A stretch of DNA of 64,000 nucleotides from Pohlia nutans (lineage: Eukaryota > Streptophyta > Bryopsida > Bryales > Mniaceae). Below, piece after piece: positions 13,200-24,085 of the stretch. Location: positions 6,698,501 through 6,762,500 of the forward strand of contig CM040086.1 in the NCBI GenBank assembly GCA_022496805.1, read 5' to 3'. The position numbers were made by a program, and so were the translations under genes. Below the pieces are notes generated by a model that was not told the DNA's origin, did no database searches, and saw only the letters and a list, made by a program, of their open reading frames with translations. Position 1 is the first letter of the stretch. Each line of letters starts with the position of its first letter.

Positions 13200-14600
13200 C
13201 ATTTCATTGAAAGAAATAACTTTTAATCCCCTTTAAAAAATATTTAGAAATATCACAATGGAAAATGAAGTGCACTAATTTTTAAATTTATGTATTTATC
13301 AATGATAGAATTAAATTTGAGTTTGTCTAAATGATTTAATTTGGAGGATTTTGAGTATAAAAACTCCCGTTCTACTACCACTTTGAACAATATAGTTAAA
13401 CTTTGAATGTAAATATTGTTCATTTTTGGTTCTTTTTGGTTCATTTCAATAATTTGGAAAAACTTGGAAAAATGTGGAACATATTTCTCTTCACATATTT
13501 GTAAATTGGAAAAATTTATAGCTGAAAATTCCATCCACAACCTTCTTTTCTCTTTCATAATTTCCATATGGACTTTTGTACTACAACAAGGCACTAATGT
13601 TTTAAATAAACAACAATTTGGACTGCATGTTTGTTATTTTTCACCTTTTTTTTTGGCATTGGTATAAGACATCTCTTAGTTGGAGTAGTTCAATTTTTTT
13701 TACTTTTACCATCAATTTCTATTTATGAAGTTCTAAAAGATTAAAAAGAGGAGCAAAGTTTTGCATTTTGACAAACAAGTGATGAACCATACCATGCAAA
13801 CACCCGTACTCATCATCGAACTTTCATCATGTTCATTACAATTTTTTTTGAAAAAAAAACTTAGGTACTTTCAAAAACTTCATATTTCTTAATATACTCA
13901 AAAGCATTTAGACGCAAGTGTAAGATGTTTTATTTGTCTAAAAATAAAATTGTGCTTGTATCAGATTTTATTTGATTAGAAACTTGTAAAAATTTCTTTT
14001 AACAAATTTTAGACAAGTAAAATAGTTTTAGAAAAACAAAATGTCTCAGTAATATGAAGTCTTTAAGTTTATCTGAGTGCAATATGAATTCAAAAATTAC
14101 AGTCACTAGCCAACATTGGAATGTTTCGAAGGACATCAATGATGACATCCAGCTGTCCATGAAGATGTCTAAGATGACGTCCATGAAGATGTCTAAGATG
14201 ACGTCCATGAAGACGTCTAAGATGACGTCCATGTGTCACTGCAAACATCGATTGGGATGATTTTCATCGAGTTCACTGGATGAACAGAGGCGGCTAGGGT
14301 TAGCTGCCGCAGCCAAAGTTAGGTCATGAGACCTTTAAGAGGAATTAGAGGCTGCACAAAGCTCATTTTTGCCTTCATTTTTCCAAGAAGTTAGAGTTTA
14401 GAGTGTAGAGGTTTTGAAAAGTGTTGATATCTATTTTTAGACTGATTGTTTCCCTTTTTCTCTCTAAGTGGACACAAGTGAGGATGCTACGTGGCTTTGG
14501 AAGTGTGGCGGCGATGCCGGCGAGCTCAAGGACGGAGGGGGGGGGGGAAATTTGATGAAGAAACTGGTGTTAGTGGATTTCAAAGGCATCTTGTATGACA
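13200..14600. other. AT-rich central segment of CACTA-A, no gene
   Basis: Open frames here (for example 13253-13594 minus) are Lys/Asn/Phe-rich products of base composition and are not supported. At 14155-14230 a short 24-bp tandem of GATGTCTAAGATGACGTCCATGAA-like units, three or four copies, continues the subterminal word pattern. A G9 run lies near 14540. Confidence 0.5.
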
Positions 14601-14608
14601 CTATGAAG

Positions 14609-14913
14609 AAGATGTTGTTGTGGAAGAAACCCTAAAACTTGTAGTATTTGAGTTGTTGTGGAAGAAACTCTAAAACTTGTAGTATTTGATTTGTTGTGGA
14701 AGAAACCCTAAAACTTGTAGTATTTGATTTGTTGTGGAAGTAACCCTAAAATTTGTAGTACTTGATTTGTTGTGGATGAAACCCTAAAATTTGTAGTATT
14801 TGATTTGTTGTGGAAGAAACTTTAAAACTTCTTATATTTGATTTGTTGTAGAAGAAACCCTAAAACTTGTAGTATTTGATTTGTTGTGGAAGAAACCCTA
14901 AAACTTGTAGTAT
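14609..14913. repeat. 38-bp tandem array, each unit with a telobox
   Basis: About eight units of 38 bp, each reading GTTGTGGAAGAAACCCTAAA followed by ACTTGTAGTATTTGATTT with a few substitutions. Most units contain AAACCCTA, the plant telobox. The array is inside CACTA-A. Confidence 0.85.
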
Positions 14914-15562
14914 CCTAGAATATGCAGCGCTAAAGACTTGAATCCTAGACACAACTGGGAAGGGCGGTCGCGACTTGCAAATTAGCAGTTTTTCAAGCGG
15001 GTATATGCAGGTATAGCCTTCATGTTCGTAGCATGCACCATATATTTACATCATAGATGTCACTAGAGATGTCATTAGCAATGTTACTAGACTTGTCATT
15101 GGACATGGCACCAAAGATGTCATCAGAGATGTCACTATAGATGTCACCAGAGATGTCACCAAAGATGTCACCACAGATGTTTGGGCTGGATGTCTGTACC
15201 TCAGCTCCTAATTCTACAGCCCTGTATTCTATGTGCAATGGTGATGAAGAATGTGATTGGGACAGCAAGCCATTGCAAGCATTTGTGGATGTTGTATAGC
15301 TTGCTGCTATGTGCCTTCTCGCACCTTTACATATTGCGCCAATTACTGTTATGCAGACATTAGCAACACTAACGTGTTGTGCGTGACGTCCCACACAGCG
15401 TCGACGAACACCAGAGACGTCCACTCGGACATCCGTTATGACATGTAGCAGATTTAAATACAACACAATGTTTTGAACTGACCACGATTTATCATATTTT
15501 GGAATTAGACATCACGTCACTTGATAGCTGCTTTTGTGTGCTTTGCTACAGTAATTTCTTGG

Positions 15563-15589
15563 TATATATATATATATATATATATATAT
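15563..15589. repeat. (TA)n microsatellite
   Basis: An uninterrupted TA dinucleotide run of about 27 bases within the right part of CACTA-A. Confidence 0.95.
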
Positions 15590-18046
15590 GACTTTAGCTG
15601 TACTGATTGAATGGGATACGTTGTGCTCGCAGATTTGGAGATGAAGGAGGGGGCTTAGAGGAGGGAGATGCAGTTGTAGGCTTAACACATGTACCGGTGT
15701 ATGCTGTCATCTTCCGTGTAATGATTATGAAGTGTAATACTTTGAAGTTCTAAATTGCGTGTATGTCATATTGTATGATGTATGTCATATTATGTCATAT
15801 ATGTGGGGCAACAATATATTCCACAGTATACATAGACATTACATAGAAAGAGTCTCTAAACATGCTATCATTTCACAAGTGCAGGTAGGCACCTCAACAA
15901 GAGCGGAGGCCGCCAAGAAGAAATGAAGAAAGGGGCGTGCAAGGATTTGGGTGAGTGATTGCACCTAAAACCCCTGTAATCATAAGCACATGCTGGTGAC
16001 CCACTGCAAGAGAGATTAACGGTGGCGTACAACATGGATGTTTTGGAAGACGTCTTCGAAGACGTCCGCTAAATCACGTAGACGTCTCTAGAAGCGTCAA
16101 AGACGTCTGTTAGAACATCCCCAGACACTTCTTGGCACATGATGTAGCTTGTATACTACAGTGTCAGGCATCCAGAACGTTGACATAGATTTGGTGTAGG
16201 GTTACGCTGATAAGAACGGGTGGACCAAAATTGATTGAGAAATGCTCGTCCCGCGAACGTGAAATAATGCAATTGTATTTGGTCGTGTATCATTTGTTTA
16301 ACCGCATGCACTGTTGGCATGTCGAACAGGTGCAGCGATGGACAAGTGCGGAAAGGTATGAAGGTCATAGGGGAGCACCGACAGCAAGCGAGGACATTGG
16401 ATCGAGTGAAAGACGTGGGTGCGTAGTACATGGATGTTGTCGTTTGACTTATCAGTAGATGTGCATTTTGCGCTATGAGGTCACAAACAATATTGTTATG
16501 ACTTTTGAACATTGATTTTACAATGTGTTATAGATATGCAATGCGAAAACGTATACGTGACTCACAGCCATCAATCTTGTGGACATTTGGAACACTCTGC
16601 AGTGTGACGTGTGAGTGCTCAGTGAGACGAGTGAATGTTACAAGAGATGTATTGTATAACGTGTAGAATATGACGTGAGGATGTGTAGATGGTAAACCGC
16701 AATGTCTCAGTGAATGTTCTCATGGTGACGTGAGCATGCGACGTGAGACGTCTAAGTATAGCAAAGGATGTCTTGTCAGACACGTCATACATGGCATGGG
16801 GATGTTATCTAGGACGACTGTGTGATTATAATGATGTCTTCTAAAACAAGTAATAAGTGACATGGGGATGTTTTATGGAAGGACTGTGTGATGACGATGA
16901 TGTCCATGTAAGACGTGGTACATGACGTGGGGACGTTTTGTCAGACGATTGGGTGATTATGATGATGTCTTAATTGTCTTTTATAACTATTGATACGTGA
17001 CATGCGGATGTTTTGTGGGATGACTACGTGTCGAGGCTGATGTCTAACTTCTCACATATACATGACGTGGGGATGTTTTCTCGGACGTCTGTGTCGTCAT
17101 ACTGATGTCTTTCATAACACGTATCACGTGACTTGTGGATGTTTTGTGGGACGACTACGTCTCATCGCTGACGTCTCTGTAGCACGTAGTACATGACGCG
17201 GAGATGTTATCTAGGACGACTTCGAAAGACATGACGATGTCTTCTTAAACATTCCAAAATTCTCAGTGGATGTTTCCTGAGACGTCCTAGAGAACCGTGG
17301 GACGTCTACGTAGAAACGTCCAAACGACGACTTTGGTCATCAGATACAACGCACTGATGTTTCTTATAGCGTGGTCACATCCTCAGAAACACCGTCAATT
17401 ACACAATGTGAGCAAGTCCATGTCTCAGAAGATGTCATGTCAGACGCGTTGACATCCCTAGAGACATATGCGATGACACCCCCATTGCCCATGTGCAAGG
17501 GACAAAGACGTACTTGAGGACATGCCCATGTCAACTGTAACGTCGTCCGCCACATGGCGATGTCCAACAATACGAACATGAAGACACAGTACGCGATGAC
17601 CCGTGACATCGGGGCGGACATCTCGCCGTCAGCGCAGGATGTCTCGCGAAACACAGCCGTGTCCACAGAGACGTCCTAGAGAACGTGACTGTAGAATGAA
17701 TACCACCCATACCTCGGCTGACGTGGCACGCCACGTCAGCATTTCCCGCCTCCACGTCAGATTTTCCCGCCTCCACGTCATCCATTGGCGGGCCAGCGTC
17801 CCATTCCACGTCACCACACGTTTGGATGAAGTTCATCGCCATGTGGCACTGCCCGAAATTGTGCCGCTGATGTGGCGTCGACGTGGCACTAACGTGGCAC
17901 CATTTTCTGCCGCTTAAAATGGCCAAAAACATTTGGATGTCCACGCGTTCGCCGAGACGTGATGGGAAGTTTTTTCGTGTTACACGCGTTACTGCGCCCG
18001 GCCAATGTAAACGGGGATGTCCTGATGACACCGGGGACATCTTTTT

Positions 18047-18079
18047 GAACATCACAAAAAACACGGGTTTCTTATAGTG
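18047..18079 (-). repeat. CACTA-A right terminal inverted repeat
   Basis: This is the reverse complement of the left terminal repeat, 33 of 33 bases matching, and is followed by CTA at 18080-18082. Confidence 0.95.
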
Positions 18080-18082
18080 CTA

Positions 18083-20999
18083 GAGTCCTTCTATTTGAAG
18101 ACTGATAGGCCATTGGATTTGATGAATTCCTACTAGAAACAAAGGCACTAAAATGGGACAAAGGCATGGTCCAAAAAATGACAAACAAGGGGATTTAGTG
18201 AATTTAAATGGTAATATCTATAAATAGCATCATTATATATAAACATTTCAATGAAACTTTTTGGAGACATTACAAACTGTACCCAAACGGATTTTTTTAA
18301 TGAAATTGGCTTTTCATCAACAACAAAAAATTCCTTTGAATCAATTGAAGGATATTTGAGGTCATTGAAAGATCTCAAAGCACAAAATCCTTTTCTTGAT
18401 ACACATTCACCAAACATGTTAAAAAGTTTGTCCTCGAATGACATTGTAATTTTTTACTTGAACATGATGTTAATTAAGTGATTATCTCAAATAACTAAAA
18501 TGATATAATCAAACCATCATTCACAATTGACAGAACAAAAATCGTCAATAAGATTTTAAAATGTTTGCTCTCAAATGACACAATCTTTCATTTTAACAAG
18601 ACATTAATAAAGTCATTATCTCAAATAAATATACAAGCCATCACTCTCAAATGAATGAATTCAAACCGTCAATGTGCCCACCAAACAAAAGGCCACTGTG
18701 CATGCACTAGTGTACTTGTAAAACAACTATAAAAATGTATAATAAAACTATTAGATGAAATTTGAGGCTTTTGGTGAAGATGAAACTAAATGACATGATT
18801 GTGAAAGGCATAATCACACATCAAATCCAAATGTGGATCCTTCATACTACCATGTCACTTCTTGCTTACCGAGCATTTCAATGGCACATACTATATTGGA
18901 ATGTACTGCAGTTGATTGTGATCCATGAGGTGTACCCGTCATGGTTTTCGCTGGTATGAAGAAGACGCTCTGTCTCACACTTGTACTCCCTCTGAATATA
19001 CACTCTCTCTTCTCTCTCTTCGCGTCGTGGTCTTCTTCTTCGCATCTGATCCATCTTCTTCTTCCCAATTTCACCCTCCGCACGCACTTCTCTCATTGTA
19101 TTGTCTTCTTTTTCCCAATTTCATCCTCCAACCTCGCGCACTTCGCTCGTGGAGTGGTTGCTGGTGTTAAGGTAGATTCATGCTTCAATCTTCCACGCCT
19201 TTTAGGGATGGCTCGGGGCAGTTTTTGGAAGTTCCCAGCATGATCGAGCTTAATTGTTCTTGTATTGTTTCGAGCTTTGGCGTTCACACATCTCAATATT
19301 GCTCCTGTGTTATTAACTTTTTTCTGAAAATTGTGATAGGTCCACGCATGGTGAGCAGGAGTTATGCAACTAGTGACCCACATTGTAGAGGAAATAGAAA
19401 GGTTTCAGGGTAAGACCTTCATGCATGCTTAAAGCCCTTCTATTTTTTAGAAAAACATTTATTTTGGATTCCCAAGATTCAGAGTCTATTGAGAATGTTT
19501 GGTTTAAAGTCTTGATAGTATCTTTAAAGTCCCATTTGTTTATTTCTCAGTAGAAAGCTATTTGTGTACTTCGAGTGAGGTAGCTGTAGGATGTGAGTGT
19601 TGATTGTTTTCAAAGATGATGAAGAAGAAGCTCTCATAGCTTTGGCGCACACTAGCTTTCAGTTATTGCTCTTGATGTTACTTATATTTTTCTGAACATT
19701 GTGACAAGCACATTATGGAAGTCACAAAGATGAGTAGTTATGCAACCAATATTGTAGAATAAGTACAAAGATTTCGGGGTATGACCTTCGAACATGTATG
19801 CTTAAAGTCCGTTTGACATTTATTCTGACATTTATTCGGAATTCCCAAATTGAGACTTTATCAAATATGTTTGATTCTAGAACTGTCTTGTTAGTATCTT
19901 TAGAAACCCTGCCATTATTTTGTTTATGTCTTGTTAGAAACCTATTTGTTTACTACTAGTGAGGAAGCTCCAACATTTGAGTGTCGTTTGCTTGTGAAGA
20001 CGAAGCTCTCGTCAAGTGTGCAATCGAGCATCATGCATTTTCTTGTAGAGGTTTTGCAAGTGTCTTGAAGTTAGGAAGAGCAAATTGCAAAAGTCTGTTA
20101 TGAAAGTGTCATTTTAAGAGTATTTGTTACTTTTGGTTTAGTAATGATGTCGGCTTTGGTGTCCACGTTTGTATTCGACTTGATGATGTAAAGTTATACT
20201 CAAGTATCTTTACTTCAACCTCAATTGAAGTTTTACTGATGATATGTTTGAAGACTAAAATCACTGGCTAGTTTCTTGGCTCTATTCTTTCGTCTGAGTT
20301 CGTTTTTGTAAAAAAGCCTCAGAAGGTGCTAGTTTTTTGGACATTGGCTTTGATGGGTGTGGCTTTGAAACAATTTTTTTTAAGTGTGATTTAAAGTATT
20401 TAAAGGATATTTGGACTCTCAAAAGGGCCCCCAAAGTTTGACAGAGATTGAAATCAATTGAAGTAGGCTCACTTAGGGGCGGTACCTAGACTAATCAGTG
20501 GGACTAATCAGAAGTTAGCTGGTCACTAATCGGTTAGTTAACTGGTTACTAATCTTGTTATTAAACAAATATTAACCTGTACATGGGACAAATTATTAAC
20601 ATGTACGTGGAAGGTTACAATTAGAAGGTTAATATCTCGTGATTAAACAAATATTAACCTGTACATGTAACTTGTCACTAATCTCGTTATTAAACAAATA
20701 TTAACTAGTTAAATAACATATTAAAATAAATGAATTGTTCAAATGACACTTCTCGTTATTAAACAAATACCAGTCTCTTCTCGGTCGACATGAGTGCTTT
20801 CTAACCCGGCCAATCAAATTCCTTTTCTCCATCATCACATTTTCCAGAATGTAGCCTCTTGGTACTATATTCTGAAAGTACAAATATTAATGCAAAAGAG
20901 GCCCTCCAACCCCCTCCTTTGGAAACCCTCTTGAGAGTCCAAATATCCTCTAATGTCACCTCACCATAACAACCCTTGGAGTTGATAGAGATTGGAGAC
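18083..20999. other. Intergenic DNA with a local tandem duplication, possible leader region
   Basis: No gene is supported. 18960-19160 is CT-rich on the plus strand, as plant core promoters and leaders often are. Two ~370-bp copies lie in tandem (19271-19638 and 19637-20020), anchored by GCTTTGGCG, ATTGCTC and TCTGAAxATTGTGA. The first copy contains ATGCAACTAGTGACCCAC leading to a GTAAGA donor-like site; the second is degraded there. 20545-20770 repeats TTATTAAACAAATATTAACC about four times. Confidence 0.5.
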
Positions 21000-21779
21000 A
21001 TGGCCGGCTGTAAGACTAAGACTGAGGGAACATGTGACTTCACACGTTTGGAGCTTAGTGATGGAGACTATGTTTACTTGAGGTCTATTTGACAGACAAC
21101 AAACTTTTTCGTCGTCGTCTACGATGGATTTCAGACATGGTCTCGCAGTGGTAAGCATCTCTTGTTTAGTATCTCCTCTCCTTGTTACAAATCATCCTTA
21201 ATTTGTGGTTCTATGATCGTCTTGTGTAATATGACAACTTCTAGGACGACATTTGTTTTCTCACGGTATGCGGAGCGATTCTGGATATGGTTTAGTTTGG
21301 TAAAATCAATGATGTGTTGTTGCAGTTTCTACGAAGGAAGTCGGGGGTATTGCGAGAGAATGGAAAATCGATGTGGGAGATTTTATGAGGAGCATGAGGG
21401 TTCGCCTCACTCGTCAACATCCCACCTGCAGTTACTCCATGTCTTTTGAGAAGAGCGCCACGTTGTGAATGTATGGGTTTGTACATTCACCACACCATTA
21501 ATTCTGCTAAAGTTGTAAATAACTTCTATTGCTGGCTCGCTTTTGTATTTCTTACATATTTTCGAACCCACCGCATTAACGTTGCTTGTGGCACAGTTGT
21601 CCTTCGCTATCGATGATTTATGGGAGAAGGAAGAGTTAAACTTCAAGCTGCGTATGGAAGGTATCTCTGATGTAAGGCTCGTTATATGCACGATGCTCGA
21701 TTACTTGGTAGACACCATCGAGAAGCTCATTGTAGCTAGCGTTCATTCTGCAATGTTCAGTAAATTTTTAGTTGACTAA
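21000..21779 (+). pseudogene. Decayed XLF/XRCC4-superfamily-like gene (NHEJ factor)
   Basis: An ATG at 21000 opens a frame running to a GTAAGC donor at 21151. It is followed in phase by an exon from 21326 and then a frame at 21591-21779. The order resembles the head domain of XLF/XRCC4 proteins: a strand region (DFTRLELSDGDYVYLRS), a VVVYDGFQTW segment like the (V/T)DLQxVW motif, a helical REWKIDVGDFMRSM segment, a cysteine-containing strand (PTCSYSMSFEKSATL) and a LNFKLRM strand followed by a long helix. A TGA at 21090-21092 interrupts exon 1, and no splice site joins exons 2 and 3 in phase, so the copy looks broken. The family call is pattern matching by eye; an unrelated gene cannot be ruled out. 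XLF acts with XRCC4 and ligase IV in end joining. Confidence 0.4.
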
Positions 21780-22105
21780 GTTAATTTCTTTTGATAATTG
21801 TACAATATGCACACAACTATATATGTGCTTGTTTCAATCAACTCTGCACACTAGTAACAATGTATTACCTGCTAGTGTTTCTTTTGAGTTGTCTTGTTTT
21901 GCTCATCGTAAGTATCCATTGGACTCCATTGCGCACAACTGCAATATATACACAATTATGTTTTCTTGGAAAATGTGTCAAGTTTTGGGCTTAAAGGGCC
22001 CTCTTTAACATATTTTTGAAGGCCCTTGTAAATTAGCACACATTTGATGAGACGTGTTTAAATTTCACAATCTCCAAATCCAAATTTTCTTGTAAAGGTG
22101 GATCT

Positions 22106-23529
22106 CACTAGTGCAACACCGCTAGTATTGAAACAACATCCTAAACAACATTAGAATGTTGTTTCAACCTTCAGTTGCCTTGAGGGTGATTGAAACAACA
22201 TACTAATGTTGTTTAGGATGTTGTTAAAAATATGTTGTTGTAATCATAATGGTACATAGTGACACAAAGTGGGTGTCACTATGAATTGTCACTTTTGAAT
22301 TGTGACACAGATAGGGTGGTTGTCTTTACTACTCATGAAACGCATACATGTCATGTAAGCGTTTTTAGTCATTTTAATATACTTGTTCTTTGAGTATAGG
22401 AGTCTTCGACACCCTTCAGAGAATGAAGCAGTGGATCTGACGTAGGATACTTTTGCCTACCGTGGGTTGTTGAATGAGACATCTACAAGGTATGTTGGGA
22501 CCTTGAAAGCTTATTTTCTAATCTACAGTTGCCTACTGTATACTCCTTTCATGGTGATTGTTAAATCAAATGTGACCGTCACTGTTGTCCTGTATTTAAA
22601 TCAAATGTGACGGTCAAAGCGCTGGATGTGATGCAGGGTGACGCTGTGGAGATTGTGATCATTAACAAAGACGAGATTAGAAAAGAAACGGAGCCTCTCA
22701 AGCGTGACTAGGTTGACATAACATTGTTAAGCTCTAGAGTTTGTACCCCCTACTAAAGTTTTCAAGAGTCTCTCCAATGCTCTTGAATGCTCTTGGATGC
22801 TCTTTGTTTTCACATCTTAAGCTTGTCTTGCTTGACTCCTACTAAATTACCTCATAGAATAGCAAGTGTCATCTTTCACTAATGTTCCAAATTTTAAAAA
22901 AAACATCAACCAAGTAGAAGACGGTGCAGTACCCTAGAAAATGTACTAGATACATATTACAAATTCAAGTGTTTGCATGATTATTTGACTCGACACTAGA
23001 TTTTATATTGATATGAGTTGATACAAAGTGCAGTATGTGTCATATTCCATTTTCATGAGTTTTTGCCTAGAACCTAGAATTCTCTCTCGACTTGCTATTA
23101 ATCACCAATCTACCTTTAATTTTTTCCTTAATTTTTTTTGCTAGGTTGCCACTAATCTGTGAGCGAAGGCTCGTTTGTGTCCTGATTGGTATATTGATGT
23201 GGTGTGTGACCTAACTAGTTGCAATCTGACTTGGAAGATTTGAGTCACTTTCAAAAAATGTCGTTCAGAGTATGTTTTCCCTTCGTTCTAATTCTGCTTG
23301 GAAGATTTCAAAAAATAAAAAAATTGCGGTCAAACAACATTGGTGGGGAAATTTTGCTTAGTCTTTGTGTTGAAACAACATTTTTTAAAATGATGTTGTT
23401 TCAACGGTGCTTATGTTGTTTGAGCACCCCTTGTTGAAACAACACACTATTTAATTTTTGTTAAAACAACATTTTTGTCAAAATGTGGTAACTTTGAACA
23501 TGTTGTTTGAACGTGGTCTTGTACTAGTG
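22106..23529. mobile_element. CACTA-B: 1.4-kb non-autonomous CACTA-like element
   Basis: The left end begins CACTAGTGCAACACCGC. The right end in reverse complement begins CACTAGTACAAGACCAC. TCT flanks both ends (22103-22105, 23530-23532). Subterminal zones repeat GAAACAACAT and its complement ATGTTGTTTC. The related unoccupied site at 7664-7690 aligns base for base once the element and one TCT are removed. Inside are two exon-like pieces of a proteasome beta-subunit gene. There is no transposase. Confidence 0.9.
22400..22711 (+). pseudogene. Captured 3' end of a proteasome subunit beta type-1 gene
   Basis: Two exon-like segments separated by an intron resemble the C terminus of the beta-1 (PSMB1/plant PBF) 20S proteasome subunit. 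The first, 22400-22489, between a TATAG acceptor and an AAG|GTATGT donor, reads SENEAVDL and then a TAG, matching the conserved region before the last strand. The second, 22637-22711, follows an ATGCAG acceptor and reads GDAVEIVIINKDEIRKE then TEPLKRD and a stop, close to the family ending GDAL...VTKEGIREE...LRKD. The stop position and length fit the family. Retention of an intron points to a DNA-level capture by CACTA-B. The in-frame TAG in the first exon means it encodes no working subunit. Confidence 0.65.
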
Positions 23530-24085
23530 TCTCTAATCACCAATCAGATTGCTATAATTGTCATTACATGATTATTTGACTTGAGATGATTTTACATTCT
23601 TATAACAAATGATTCTTTTCCTTGATGTGATTTACTAGCCTACAACAAATAATTTGAATATGATTTGAATTACCCATTTTCTAAAAGTCATTGATTGTTG
23701 AAGTTCTTTTGTCTATATCAAAGTTTTGTATGTCAAATTCATGATTAGAAACATTGAGTGACACATATAATTTGGACTCATATACTGAAATGGAACAAAA
23801 GTATTCTACAGTTGCATTTGATTTTAAAAAGCCTTAAATTTTCTACAAATGAATGTGTACAGGGTTTCATTTGGAAATTTACAAGTGTAATGTAGTATGA
23901 AATTTACTACTTTAAAATGATTGTTTATGTGTATATAGTTTAAAATTAATATGATATTCAGAAGAAAAAAAATACATTCAATAACATTCTAGAATTAACC
24001 TGCGGAAGTAAAATTTAAGTATTCTATTTTTGAAATAAAAAACTGCCCATGCAATTTTTCTCCTAGTGCATTATTTTTGCATTGT

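Larger units (their letters stand above)
8833..18079. mobile_element. CACTA-A: 9.2-kb non-autonomous CACTA (En/Spm) transposon
   Basis: The left end begins CACTATAAGAAACCCGTG and the right end is its reverse complement. The two ends agree perfectly for 33 bases. The trinucleotide CTA flanks both ends (8830-8832 and 18080-18082), the 3-bp target duplication typical of the CACTA superfamily. Both subterminal zones (about 8.9-12.9 kb and 15.0-18.0 kb) are packed with GACGTC, GATGTC and GACATCC words in both orientations, as expected of transposase-binding repeats. No TNP2-like coding sequence is present, so mobilisation would need a transposase from elsewhere. The centre (13.2-14.9 kb) is AT-rich and includes a telobox tandem array. 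Confidence 0.93.
21972..24085 (+). repeat. Right arm of the inverted repeat, interrupted by CACTA-B
   Basis: Bases 21972-22105 and 23530-24085 together match the reverse complement of 7115-7803. The interruption corresponds exactly to CACTA-B plus one TCT copy. Similarity stops at the TGCATTATTTTTGCAT word near 24085. Confidence 0.8.

Noticed and set aside
14609..14913. Interstitial telomere
   Set aside because: The telobox occurs once per 38-bp unit within other sequence. There is no run of consecutive telomere repeats.
19321..19413. Small exon MQLVTHIVEEIERFQG with a GTAAGA donor
   Set aside because: It is protein-like, but no partner exon in phase was found and the tandem copy at about 19.7 kb is degraded. 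Not enough for a gene call.
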